Shown one piece after another: positions 42,825-51,586 of a stretch of DNA of 64,000 bases. This DNA is from Streptomyces humidus (GTDB taxonomy: Bacteria > Actinomycetota > Actinomycetes > Streptomycetales > Streptomycetaceae), in NCBI RefSeq assembly GCF_014649655.1, contig NZ_BMTL01000005.1, forward strand, positions 62,001 to 126,000. The letters are read 5' to 3'. Position 1 is the first letter of the stretch, and every line of letters begins with the position of its first letter. Below the pieces are notes generated by a model. It was not told the origin of the DNA, did no database searches, and saw only the letters and a list, made by a program, of their open reading frames with translations. The position numbers and the translations under genes were made by a program.

Positions 42825-44281
42825 CCACCGCCGACCCGCTCCTGCGGGATCCCGGGCACGCCACGCCGCAGTCCCCGGGCCCCGCCGAACCGGCTGCGCC
42901 GGGCGGCGCCCGGACCCGCGTCGCGGTGACCGCGATCCTCGTCCTCGCCGTCGCCCTCGTCGTCGCGGGCACCCTCCACGAGGGCGACAACGAGAGCGCC
43001 CCCGGCCGTCTGCTCGCCGGATACGGCCTCGCCTGGACGCTGTTCGCCGCCGCGGTGTGGACCGTGCGCAAGGTCCCGGCCCGCGCCGCGACCGTCCTCG
43101 TCCTCGCCGGCGCGGCCGCGGTCGCCCTCGCCGGGCTCACCGCGCAGCCCCGCACCAGCAACGACATGTACCGCTACGCCTGGGACGGCCGGGTGCAGGC
43201 CGCCGGGATCTCCCCCTACGCCCACCCGCCGGCCGCTGATGAGCTCGCTCCCCTGCGCGACGACTGGCTGTTCCCCGACCGGGCCGCCTGCGAGGGATGG
43301 GGGCTCACTCGGACGGCCAAGGGCCTCTGCGTACGCATCAACCGGCCTACCGTCCCCACGATCTACCCGCCGGTGGCCGAGGGCTGGTTCTTCGCGGTGC
43401 ACACCCTCTCCCCTCCCGACAGCCGCCACAAGCCGCTCCAGGTCGGCGGCGCGGTCCTCGCCTTCGGCACGACCCTCGCCCTGCTGGCCGTCCTGCGCCG
43501 CCGCGGCGATCCGCGGCTGGCCCCGGCCCGGGCAGCGCTGTGGGCCTGGTGCCCCGCTGTCGCACTGGAGGCGGTCGACAACGCCCACATCGACACCCTG
43601 GGCGTCCTGTTCGTCGTGCTCGCCCTCGGCACCGCCACCGCCGGAACCCGCCGGGGCGCGCTGCTCGGCGCCGCGATCGCCGTCAAGCTCCTGCCCGTAC
43701 TCGTCCTGCCCGGCGCACTGTCCGGGCAGCGCGGCCCGCTGCGCGTCCTCCGGGTGGTCGCGGCGGCCGTCGCGGCGGTGGCGCTCGCCTACCTGCCCTT
43801 TGTCGTGAGCTCCGGAGCGGGCGTCCTCGGCTACCTCCCCGGCTACCTCCACGAGGAGGGCTACGAACCAGGTCACGTACGCCGCTTCGCCCTGCTGAGG
43901 CTCCTGCTGCCCGACGTGGCCGCGGGTGTGGCCGCGGCGCTGCTGCTCGCCCTGGCCGCGCTGTACGTGTGGTGGCGGGGGGACCCGGCCCGGCCCTGGC
44001 GCGGCGCCCTGGTAGTCACCGGCACCGCGCTGGTCCTCTTCTCACCGAGCTATCCCTGGTACTCCCTGCTGGTGGTCGCGCTCGTGGCGATGGACGGACG
44101 CTGGGAATGGCTGACCGTCACCCTCGCCGGCACCGCCCTGTACCTCGGCGGCCGTCTGCTGCCCGGCTTCCCCCTCCAGGCATGGGCCTACGGCAGCGCG
44201 GCCGTCGTGATCGCTGCCGGAGCGGGACTGCGCACGGGCGTGGCCCGCCGCGCGCTGCGGAGCCGCCCCGCCCCCTCCTGA
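42821..44281 (+). CDS. Polytopic membrane glycosyltransferase (GT87/mannosyltransferase-like)
   Basis: The 486-aa integral membrane protein has about twelve hydrophobic helices and a long extracytoplasmic loop beginning TSNDMYRYAWDGRVQAAGIS, which resembles the acidic-motif first loop of polyprenol-phosphate-sugar-dependent GT-C enzymes. FSPSYPWYSLLVV near the end is also typical. It overlaps the methyltransferase stop by ATGA. Together with the GT2 enzyme, which could make a polyprenyl-phosphate sugar, it would form a donor-synthase plus membrane-transferase pair. Confidence 0.88.
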   Translation: MTTADPLLRDPGHATPQSPGPAEPAAPGGARTRVAVTAILVLAVALVVAGTLHEGDNESAPGRLLAGYGLAWTLFAAAVWTVRKVPARAATVLVLAGAAAVALAGLTAQPRTSNDMYRYAWDGRVQAAGISPYAHPPAADELAPLRDDWLFPDRAACEGWGLTRTAKGLCVRINRPTVPTIYPPVAEGWFFAVHTLSPPDSRHKPLQVGGAVLAFGTTLALLAVLRRRGDPRLAPARAALWAWCPAVALEAVDNAHIDTLGVLFVVLALGTATAGTRRGALLGAAIAVKLLPVLVLPGALSGQRGPLRVLRVVAAAVAAVALAYLPFVVSSGAGVLGYLPGYLHEEGYEPGHVRRFALLRLLLPDVAAGVAAALLLALAALYVWWRGDPARPWRGALVVTGTALVLFSPSYPWYSLLVVALVAMDGRWEWLTVTLAGTALYLGGRLLPGFPLQAWAYGSAAVVIAAGAGLRTGVARRALRSRPAPS

Positions 44282-44314
44282 CGCGTCGGGGTCCGGGACC
44301 TGCCGACGGCGTCA
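44279..44314. terminator. Compact bidirectional terminator sharing both stop codons
   Basis: TGACGC (44279-44284) pairs with GCGTCA (44309-44314), and GTCGG with CCGAC inside. The stem includes the stop codon of the membrane glycosyltransferase and, on the other strand, the stop codon of the toxin gene. Confidence 0.65.
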
Positions 44315-44695
44315 GATCCTCCAGGAGCGCAGGACGTCGGCGACGGCGTAGATCGTCAGGCGGGTCTCGCGGATCTTCCTGACCAGGTCCGCGAAGCCCC
44401 CGTAAGGAGGATCGATCCCTTCTCCCGACTGATCCATGTACTGACCGGCGACGAACGCGGCGAAGAGGCTGTTGTGGTGCGGCAACGGCTCGAGGCGCAC
44501 GACGGTGTGCAGAAGGGCGGCCGCCCGCCACGCGACGTGGGGGTTGGAGGCCGCGAGCGTCGGCATGCGCGTCTTGTGCCGTGCGACGGCCGCCACCAGC
44601 GCCGAGTAGTCGGTGACGGACACGTCGTCGTCGCCGAGGGCGGCCTCCTGGACGTCCAGGAGCCAGGGGACGTCGATGTAGAGGATCTCGCTCAT
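44312..44695 (-). CDS. Fic/Doc-like toxin of a toxin-antitoxin pair
   Basis: The 127-aa protein begins MSEILYIDVPWLLDVQEAAL and has the Doc-like layout: DYSALVAAVARHKTRMPTL, AWRAAALLHTVV, then PLPHHNSLFAAFVAGQYMDQ and YAVADVLRSWRI. The Fic/Doc active-site motif (H-x-F-x-D/G-N-K/R) is degenerate; the aligned segment reads LEPLPHHNSLFAA without the usual H-P-F and K/R. It may be a variant toxin or one with altered chemistry. Its ATG overlaps the antitoxin stop by one base, the normal order for such operons. Confidence 0.8.
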   Translation of the reverse strand: MSEILYIDVPWLLDVQEAALGDDDVSVTDYSALVAAVARHKTRMPTLAASNPHVAWRAAALLHTVVRLEPLPHHNSLFAAFVAGQYMDQSGEGIDPPYGGFADLVRKIRETRLTIYAVADVLRSWRI

Positions 44696-44934
44696 CAGGC
44701 GGCAGCAGCTCCCCGGCCGCGCTGCGACGGCGGGACCTCGTCGGGGAACGCCTCGTCGAACTCGGCACGGAGCCTGTCGGCCCAGGAGGCGGCGCCGGCG
44801 ACGAACTGCTTGCGGTGCATCTCGCGGACACCGAGGTCGTGCATGTACTGCTTCAGGCTCTTGCCCTCGGCCGCGGCAGCCGTGCGCACGCCTTCCATTT
44901 CCTCTTCGGTGAAGCTCACATTCAGGGATGGCAT
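44695..44934 (-). CDS. Ribbon-helix-helix-type antitoxin
   Basis: The 79-aa protein starts MPSLNVSFTEEEMEGVRTAA. The beta-strand S-L-N-V-S-F-T followed by two helices (EEEMEGVRTAAAAEGKSL, KQYMHDLGVREM) is a ribbon-helix-helix DNA-binding fold. The C-terminal part (ASWADRLRAEFDEAFPDEVP) would wrap the toxin. It precedes the Fic-like toxin and probably represses its own promoter by binding the palindrome at 44943-44959. The start codon follows the operator with almost no room for a ribosome binding site. Confidence 0.85.
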   Translation of the reverse strand: MPSLNVSFTEEEMEGVRTAAAAEGKSLKQYMHDLGVREMHRKQFVAGAASWADRLRAEFDEAFPDEVPPSQRGRGAAAA

Positions 44935-44942
44935 ACGAGCAG

Positions 44943-44959
44943 GGTACCTATCAGGTACC
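44943..44959. promoter_or_regulatory. Antitoxin operator, perfect 7-3-7 inverted repeat
   Basis: GGTACCT-ATC-AGGTACC is a perfect inverted repeat ending 8 bp before the antitoxin start codon. Each arm also contains the palindrome GGTACC. The position would block both transcription start and ribosome access, as expected for toxin-antitoxin autoregulation. Confidence 0.75.
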
Positions 44960-45088
44960 TGCGGGGCCAGCCTCCGGAGAAGGTGCTGACAGCCAACGGC
45001 GGGCCCGCCGGCCGACCGCCGGACCCGACTGCACCGCCGCGGCCGCGTGGCAGAGACGGGCCGCCGCGGCCGCTCGCACGTCCCGGGG

Positions 45089-47317
45089 TCAGACGGCGGT
45101 GAAGGTCCACAGCAGGTTGGAGCCGCTGCCGTACGTCCCCTGCCTGGTGACGGAGCCCGGGGCCACGTCGCCGCCGCCGTCGAGGACCAGGCCCGTGGTG
45201 CGGTTGGCGATCGAGCAGCTGTCGCCGCCCCGGTGGGTGATCGTCCACTGCTGGTCGGCGCTGCCGCTCCAGGGAGCCTGCCGGGCGGCGGAACCGTCGC
45301 CGCCGCCCCGGCCGTCGGCGACCATGCCGTTGGCGCGGTTGACCAGCCGGTAGTAGCCGCCCGCGACGGGCTCCGCGCGCCACTGCAGGTCGGCGCTGCC
45401 GTCCCAGGCGCACTGCTTGAGGTCGGACCCGGAGGCGACGTCGCCGCCGCTGTCCAGGGCGAGCCCGTCGGCGACGTTGGTGATCCGGAAGTACGTCGCC
45501 GGGTCGAACCGGACCCTCAGCGAGGCCACCTGGTCGTTGTCGCCGGTGGTCCTGAGGTCGGGGGTGTCGGCGGTGAAGGTCCAGGAGGCGCCTGTGCAGT
45601 CGTCCCCGGCATAGCCGACCACCTGGTAGCCGGGGGCCGTCCGGAGCGAGGACAGCGTGCGTGCGCCGAGTCCGGCCGCGGTCAGGTCGGCCGCCGTGTA
45701 GTCGCCGAGAGAGAGCACGGCGGCGGTGCCGGAGTAGTCGACGTCCGTGAAGGCGGTGGCGCCGGCGAGCGGCCGCAGCGCCGGAATCGCGCCGGAGAAG
45801 GTGAGCTTGAGAACGTAGGCGTCGGCACTGTACGGCGCGCAGGCGGGCAGGGCGACGGTGAGGCCGGAGGCGCTCTGGGCCGGAGTGGGCAGGTCGATGC
45901 AGGCGCCGGCGGTCGCGCCGAGGAGCTCGACCGAGGCCAGCGACGAGAGGTCGATCCGGTCGGGGGCGAGGGTCCGGACCGTCAGCGAGTCGCCGGGCCA
46001 GCCCAGGACGGTGGCGTACAGGACGGTTCCGGCCTTGTCGCGGGTGAAACGGATGTCCTGCGCGGTGCCGGCGCGAGGGGTGGTGAAGGAGCCGCCGCCC
46101 ATCTTCGTCGGGCCCTCGCCGTACGCCGTCCAGGCGCGGGTTCCGTACAGCGACTCGCCGAAGCGCTTCAGGTGGTCGCCGATGCCGAGCAGGATGTCCT
46201 TCTGCGCCTGGGGGATGCTGCCGTCGGCCATCGGCGCGATGTTCAGCAGCATGTTGCCGTTCTTGCTGACCCGGTCGATGAGCGAGTGCAGCATCTCCTG
46301 CGTGGTGTAGTAGCCGATCCCCTGGGTGTGGCACCAGCTGCTGCTGGAGATGCTGTCGTCGGTCAGCCAGTACGGGCTGGTGAGGCCGGCCGGGCCGCCG
46401 CGCTCGTAGTCGAAGACCTCGCCCTTGCTGTTCATGCCGTCCTTGTAGGTCGCGACGACCTCACGGCCCCAGCTGTCCGCCTGGTTGTAGTAGTACGCCA
46501 GGAAGTTCAGGCGCTGGGTCTCGTCCACGGCCTGCAGCTCGAAGTCCTGCCACAGGATGTCGGGCCGGGCGCGGTCGATGACCTCCTTCAGCTTGTCGAA
46601 CCAGAGCTGGTTCTCCGCGGCCGGACCCAGCTGTCCGTAGAGCTTCTTGAGGCTGGGGTCCGTCTGGGCGGGGGCGAACTCGTAGAAGCCGGTGAAGTGG
46701 TACGCGTGGTGCATGGCCACCAGCAGTTTCAGGCCCCTGGCGCGGATGGCCGTGCAGAAGAGCCGCAGCAGGTCCAGCCCCGGGCCCCTGTCCACCGAAT
46801 TCCACTCGTTGACCTGGCTGTCCCACATGGAGAAGCCGTCGTGGTGCTCGGCCACCGGGCCGGCGAACCTGGCGCCGGCGTCGACGAACAGCTGCGCCCA
46901 CTCGTCGGGGTCGAACTTCCCGCCGGCCGACTTCAGCTTGGGCGCGAACTCCACGAAGGCGCCCGCGATGTCCCGGGCCCCGTCGATGAAGTGGTGGTAC
47001 TGCCATGCCGATGGCCGGCCGTAGGTCGCGACATGGTGCTGATGGACGCTGTCGTCCTCCTGGTACATGGTGCGCGGGTACCACTCGTTGCCGAAGGCGG
47101 GGACGCTGAAGACCCCCCAGTGGAAGTAGATCCCGAACTTCGCGTCCTGGAACCACTCCGGGGCCGGCGGATGCCGGTCGACCGAGTCCCAGTCGGGCGT
47201 GTACGTGCTGGTCGCCGCCGGTGCGCCGTCGGCGCCGGACGCGTCTCCTGCGACGGCTGCCGGTGCCACGGAGGCGGCGCCGGCCGGGAGGTGGCGTCTG
47301 TTGATCGGACTCGGCAT
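45089..47317 (-). CDS. Secreted GH29 alpha-L-fucosidase with crystallin-like and ricin-type lectin domains
   Basis: The 742-aa precursor starts MPSPINRRHLPAGAASVAPA, a twin-arginine-like signal (RR-x-L). The GH29 catalytic domain (about residues 45-370) shows WFQDAKFGIYFHWGVFSVPA, the HHDGFSMWDS active-site loop, and RPDILWQDFE, which should hold the nucleophile aspartate. A beta-sandwich follows, then a beta/gamma-crystallin-like module (VDYSGTAAVLSLGDYTAADL, about 500-585), and a C-terminal ricin-B lectin domain with repeated Q-W motifs. It would release L-fucose from glycans outside the cell. AGGGAA precedes the ATG. It is divergent from the fucose uptake and breakdown operon, which fits its function. 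Confidence 0.94.
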   Translation of the reverse strand: MPSPINRRHLPAGAASVAPAAVAGDASGADGAPAATSTYTPDWDSVDRHPPAPEWFQDAKFGIYFHWGVFSVPAFGNEWYPRTMYQEDDSVHQHHVATYGRPSAWQYHHFIDGARDIAGAFVEFAPKLKSAGGKFDPDEWAQLFVDAGARFAGPVAEHHDGFSMWDSQVNEWNSVDRGPGLDLLRLFCTAIRARGLKLLVAMHHAYHFTGFYEFAPAQTDPSLKKLYGQLGPAAENQLWFDKLKEVIDRARPDILWQDFELQAVDETQRLNFLAYYYNQADSWGREVVATYKDGMNSKGEVFDYERGGPAGLTSPYWLTDDSISSSSWCHTQGIGYYTTQEMLHSLIDRVSKNGNMLLNIAPMADGSIPQAQKDILLGIGDHLKRFGESLYGTRAWTAYGEGPTKMGGGSFTTPRAGTAQDIRFTRDKAGTVLYATVLGWPGDSLTVRTLAPDRIDLSSLASVELLGATAGACIDLPTPAQSASGLTVALPACAPYSADAYVLKLTFSGAIPALRPLAGATAFTDVDYSGTAAVLSLGDYTAADLTAAGLGARTLSSLRTAPGYQVVGYAGDDCTGASWTFTADTPDLRTTGDNDQVASLRVRFDPATYFRITNVADGLALDSGGDVASGSDLKQCAWDGSADLQWRAEPVAGGYYRLVNRANGMVADGRGGGDGSAARQAPWSGSADQQWTITHRGGDSCSIANRTTGLVLDGGGDVAPGSVTRQGTYGSGSNLLWTFTAV

Positions 47318-47770
47318 CGAGACATTCCCTGGTACGGAGTGTGCGGGGGGACACGGGTCGGCGTGGCTGTGGTGCACAGGGTGCCGCTTTTCACGGATGA
47401 AGGTCCCCCGAGTCCCCTGGGCATGTCAACCTCGGTGCAGGGATGAAAGCGGCCACACGGAGAGAGGATTTGTCTTGAATGTGACGATATGAAGCTTATT
47501 GCGACCGGGTAGACATCGCATGTCTCGGGAGACTCCAGGCAGGGCGAGTCATCGGATGATGTTGGCTCATGGGATGGGCCTCTTCCTGCGCGGACGCCGC
47601 CCTCCGCTCGCGAGGCATCCGTGAGCAGGCATTTCCTTGTCGTTGTGGTGGGGGTCTGGACAACACGGCGAGAGCGCCTCTATAAACATCCCATCTCTAG
47701 TCCGCGGCGATACGCAGATGCCGTCGAGGCGAAACATCTCCCGCTACGGGACCGGCGCGAGGAATCACCG
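47318..47770. promoter_or_regulatory. Divergent control region of the L-fucose locus
   Basis: This 453-bp region separates the fucosidase from the transport operon. It contains a good rightward promoter, TGGACA (47657-47662) with an 18-bp spacer to TATAAA (47681-47686), and the perfect inverted repeat AGACAT-CGC-ATGTCT (47511-47525). A leftward -35-like TTGACA lies at 47429-47424. An AT-rich patch lies at 47460-47515. The inverted repeat is a candidate operator for the GntR regulator at 58251. Confidence 0.6.
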
Positions 47771-48835
47771 ATGAGACTCAGAACCACCCTGTGTTCAGCC
47801 GTTTCCGCCCTCTCCGCGCTGGCTCTGCTCAGTGCCTGCAACAGCGGTTCCGCCGCGTCGGGATCGTCGGGCGGCGAGCCGCTCGTCGGGGTCGACTACC
47901 CCCGCTCCGACACCGACTTCTGGAACTCCTACATCAAGTACACGCCGCAGTACGGCAAGGAGCTGGGCCTGGACCTGAAGACCACCAACTCGCAGAACGA
48001 CGTCGCCAAGCTCACGGCCAACGCGCAGACGCTGATCAGCCAGGGCATCAAGGGCCTCGCGATGGCCCCGCAGGACACCGCCGCCGTCGCGCCCACCCTC
48101 GCGCAGCTGGAGGCGAAGAAGATCCCGGTCGTCACCGTCGACACCCGCCCCGACACCGGCAACGTCTACATGGTCGTGCGCGCCGACAACCGCGCCTACG
48201 GCGAGAAGGCGTGCCAGTACCTGGGCACCAAGCTCGGCGGCAAGGGCAAGGTCGTCATGCTGGAGGGCGGCCTGGACTCCATCAACGGCCGTGACCGCAC
48301 CCAGGCGTTCAACGACTGCATGAAGAAGGACTACCCGGGCATCAAGGTGTTCGGCGAGGCCACCAACTGGGACGGCGCCGTCGCCGCCCAGAAGCTGCAG
48401 ACGGACCTGACGGCCCACCCGGACATCAGGGGCGTCTACATGGAGGCCAGCTTCGCGCTCTCCGGCACGCTCCAAGTCCTCAAGCAGAAGGGCCTGTTGG
48501 TGGACCCGAAGGACGAGAAGCACGTCTTCGTCGTGTCCAACGACGGCATCCCCCAGGAACTCAAGTCCATCGCCGAGGGCAAGATCGACGCCACGGTCTC
48601 CCAGCCGGCCGACCTCTACGCCAAGTACGCGCTCTACTACCTCAAGGCCGCGATCGACGGGAAGACGTTCAAGCCCGGCAAGACCGACCACGACAGCACC
48701 ATCATCCAGGTCCGCGACGGCGTCCTCGAGGACCAGCTGTCCGCCCCGCTCGTCACCGCCGACGGCGGCACCTACGGCGGTGTGCCCAGCCTCAAGAGCG
48801 ACGACAAGTCGCTGTGGGGCAACAACCTCGGCTGA
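47771..48835 (+). CDS. Sugar ABC transporter substrate-binding lipoprotein (L-fucose candidate)
   Basis: The 354-aa precursor has a lipoprotein signal, MRLRTTLCSAVSALSALALL, ending in lipobox LSAC near residue 23. The mature part is a periplasmic-binding-protein type 1 sugar receptor (GVDYPRSDTDFWNSYIKYTP, NSQNDVAKLTANAQTLISQG, IPVVTVDTRPDTG, VVSNDGIPQELKSIAEG). It delivers sugar to the RbsA/RbsC-like proteins encoded next. L-fucose specificity is inferred from the operon. GAGGAA precedes the ATG. Confidence 0.92.
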   Translation: MRLRTTLCSAVSALSALALLSACNSGSAASGSSGGEPLVGVDYPRSDTDFWNSYIKYTPQYGKELGLDLKTTNSQNDVAKLTANAQTLISQGIKGLAMAPQDTAAVAPTLAQLEAKKIPVVTVDTRPDTGNVYMVVRADNRAYGEKACQYLGTKLGGKGKVVMLEGGLDSINGRDRTQAFNDCMKKDYPGIKVFGEATNWDGAVAAQKLQTDLTAHPDIRGVYMEASFALSGTLQVLKQKGLLVDPKDEKHVFVVSNDGIPQELKSIAEGKIDATVSQPADLYAKYALYYLKAAIDGKTFKPGKTDHDSTIIQVRDGVLEDQLSAPLVTADGGTYGGVPSLKSDDKSLWGNNLG

Positions 48836-48890
48836 TCCCTGCGGCCTTCTCACCCCAACGGCAACGGCTCACGAGAACAAGGCGGTCGAG

Positions 48891-50453
48891 ATGAGCGAAG
48901 GGGAGCGAGCAGTCACCCCCGGGCCCGCTCCGGCGGACGGCGGACGGGTGCCCGCGGACCCGCCCGTCGTCGAGGCGACGGGCATAGTCAAACGATTCGG
49001 TCCGACGGTGGCCCTGAACGGCGCCCGGATCACCATCAGGTCCGGAGAGACCCATGCCCTTGTCGGCCGCAACGGAGCCGGCAAGTCGACACTGGTGTCG
49101 GTCCTCACCGGCCTCCAGGCCGCCGACGAGGGAACGGTGACCTTCGGCGGCGAGCCGGCCCCCCGGCTCAGCGACCGCGACGCCTGGCGGCGACGCGTGG
49201 CCTGCGTCTACCAGAAGTCGACGATCATCCCCACCCTGACCGTCGCCGAGAACCTCTTCCTCAACCGGCACGACCGCGGAGCCGGCCGCCTCATCAGCTG
49301 GCAGGCCACCCGTCGTCGCGCACAGGACCTGCTGTCGACCTGGTCGGTGGACGTCGACCCGCAGACCCCGGCGGCCGATCTGAGCGTCGAGCAGCGGCAG
49401 TTCGTCGAGATCGCCCGCGCACTGTCCTTCGGGGCCCGGTTCATCATCCTCGACGAGCCGACCGCCCAGCTCGACGGGGCTGCCATCAACCGCCTCTTCG
49501 ACCGCATCCGCGACCTGCAACGCCAGGGCGTGACCTTCCTGTTCATCAGTCACCACCTCCAAGAGGTCTATGACATCTGCGACATGGTCACGGTGTTCCG
49601 CGACGCCCGGCACATCGTCACCGCGCCGGTCGCGGAACTCGCCCGCGCCGACCTCGTCGCCACCATGACGGGCGAGGCGGCGGCCGGCCGACGCGAGGAA
49701 CGGGCCGGCGCCCTCGACCCCGGCGCCGCCGCCGCGCTGAGTGTCCGCACCCTGCGGGGCGACGGGTACGACGACGTCAGCTTCCAGGTGGGGGCCGGCG
49801 AGATCGTCGGCCTCGCGGGCTCCGCCGGCAGCGGGCGCACCGAGGTCGCCGAGACCGTCGTGGGCCTGCGGGCGCCGGCCGCGGGCGACGTGGAGATCGC
49901 CGGGAACCGCCCCCGGCCGGGCAGCGTGCCCGCGGCCCTCGCCGCCGGCGCCGGATTCGTCCCGCAGGACCGGCACCACCAGGGCTTCGTCCCCGACATG
50001 TCGATCGCGGACAACGCCACACTGTCCGTGCCCGGGCGGCTGGGCCCCCACGGGTTCCTGAGCCCCGGCCGGCGCGACCGGCTCGCCCAGGCCATGATCG
50101 AGAACCTCGCGATCAAGACTCCCGGTCCCGAACTGCCCGTCTCCGCCCTGTCCGGGGGCAACCAGCAGAAGGTCGTCATGGCCCGCGCCCTGGCCGACGA
50201 CCCCAGACTGCTGGTCCTGATCAACCCGACCGCGGGCGTGGACGTGCGCTCCAAGGAGTTCCTCCTCGGCAAGGTCGAGGAGACCGCGCGGACCGGCACC
50301 GGAGTGCTCATCGCCTCCGACGAACTCGACGACCTGCGTATGTGCGACCGGGTCCTGGTGATGTTCCAGGGCCGTGTGACCTCGGAGATCGCCCGCGGCT
50401 GGCACGACCACGACCTCGTGGCCGCGATGGAAGGAGTGGACCTCGATGCCTGA
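48891..50453 (+). CDS. Sugar ABC transporter ATPase, RbsA/MglA type
   Basis: The 520-aa protein has two fused ABC domains. The first has Walker A GRNGAGKST, a variant signature LSVEQRQFVEIARAL, and Walker B FIILDEPTAQLD. The second has a degenerate Walker A (GSAGSGRTE), an intact signature LSGGNQQKVVMARAL, and LVLINPTAGVDV where Walker B usually ends D-E-P. Asymmetry between the two halves is typical of this family. It powers import with the permease that overlaps it by 8 nt. Confidence 0.95.
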   Translation: MSEGERAVTPGPAPADGGRVPADPPVVEATGIVKRFGPTVALNGARITIRSGETHALVGRNGAGKSTLVSVLTGLQAADEGTVTFGGEPAPRLSDRDAWRRRVACVYQKSTIIPTLTVAENLFLNRHDRGAGRLISWQATRRRAQDLLSTWSVDVDPQTPAADLSVEQRQFVEIARALSFGARFIILDEPTAQLDGAAINRLFDRIRDLQRQGVTFLFISHHLQEVYDICDMVTVFRDARHIVTAPVAELARADLVATMTGEAAAGRREERAGALDPGAAAALSVRTLRGDGYDDVSFQVGAGEIVGLAGSAGSGRTEVAETVVGLRAPAAGDVEIAGNRPRPGSVPAALAAGAGFVPQDRHHQGFVPDMSIADNATLSVPGRLGPHGFLSPGRRDRLAQAMIENLAIKTPGPELPVSALSGGNQQKVVMARALADDPRLLVLINPTAGVDVRSKEFLLGKVEETARTGTGVLIASDELDDLRMCDRVLVMFQGRVTSEIARGWHDHDLVAAMEGVDLDA

Positions 50454-51489
50454 AACCGTCCTCGCGGACACCGCCGCAGCCAAGGCCCCGGAGCCCCGGG
50501 TGAAGCGGACCGCCCTGTTCGGCGGCCGGATACCCCTGGCCCGGCTGCGCGATCTCGCGCTCGTGCCGGCCATCGTGGTCATCGCGATCGTCGGACAGAT
50601 CGTCAACCCGGTCTTCCTGCAGACCGACAACCTCATCAACGTCCTGCAGACCATGTCCGAGATGGCCCTGCTGGTCCTCGCGCAGACGATGATCCTGATC
50701 GTCAAGAAGATGGACCTGTCGCTGGAGTCCACCATGGGCCTCGCACCCGGCGTGGCGGCCTGGCTGGTGGTGCCGGTCGGCGCGGGCCACGGACTCGGCC
50801 TGCTCCCCGGCGCGTTGGCCGTCCTCGTCACCCTCGCCGTGGGCGCGCTCGTCGGCGTGGTCAACGCCCTGCTGATCATCCGCTTCGGCCTCAACGGTTT
50901 CATCGTCACCCTCGGCATGCTGATCGTGCTGCGGGGTGTGCTCACCGGCATCTCCGGCGGCCAGACCTTCTTCCAGCTGCCGGAGTCGATGCTCTACCTC
51001 GGCACCGCCGAATGGTTCGGGATGCCCGCCTCCATCTGGATCTGCCTGGCCCTGTTCGCCGTCGCCATCGTGGTGCTCGGCTGGACCAGCTTCGGGCGCT
51101 CGCTGTACGCCATCGGCGGCAACGTCGACGCGGCGAAGGCGGCGGGCATCCGCACCGACCGGGTGCTGTGGATCGTCATCGTCACCGGCAGCGTCCTCGC
51201 CGCCCTCGCCGGCCTGCTGCTCTCCGGGCGCCTGGCCTCCGTCGCCTCGGCTCAGGGCAACGGCTACATCTTCACCGTCTTCGCCGCCGCCGTCATCGGC
51301 GGGATCAGCCTCAACGGCGGCAAGGGCACCATGTTCGGGGCCTTCAGCGGCATCCTCCTGCTGTTCATGATCCAGAACGTGCTCACGCTCGGCGGCGTCC
51401 CCGCCCAGTGGATCGGCGCCCTCAACGGCCTGATCATCCTGGTCGCGCTGACCATCTCGCGCATCACGGGCGGCAAGGTCCAGGACTGA
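50446..51489 (+). CDS. Sugar ABC transporter permease, RbsC type
   Basis: The 347-aa integral membrane protein has about ten helices and the family signature around [19 protein letters not shown] and [15 protein letters not shown] (the coupling region), then [20 protein letters not shown]. It starts within the end of the ATPase gene. It is the only permease in the operon and probably forms a homodimer, as RbsC does. Confidence 0.95.
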   Translation: MPETVLADTAAAKAPEPRVKRTALFGGRIPLARLRDLALVPAIVVIAIVGQIVNPVFLQTDNLINVLQTMSEMALLVLAQTMILIVKKMDLSLESTMGLAPGVAAWLVVPVGAGHGLGLLPGALAVLVTLAVGALVGVVNALLIIRFGLNGFIVTLGMLIVLRGVLTGISGGQTFFQLPESMLYLGTAEWFGMPASIWICLALFAVAIVVLGWTSFGRSLYAIGGNVDAAKAAGIRTDRVLWIVIVTGSVLAALAGLLLSGRLASVASAQGNGYIFTVFAAAVIGGISLNGGKGTMFGAFSGILLLFMIQNVLTLGGVPAQWIGALNGLIILVALTISRITGGKVQD

Positions 51490-51586
51490 ACCGCGAGCAG
51501 CCGTCCGGGTCCGCCCGGCGCCCTGCGCCACCCCTCTCTCGTCGCACAGGGCCGTATCGCCCCAGCACCTCACAGGAGTCGCCGCC

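Noticed and set aside
45047..47446. 799-aa forward open frame opposite the fucosidase
   Set aside because: It is the antisense shadow of a GH29 enzyme with clear active-site motifs; the translation has no recognisable domain.
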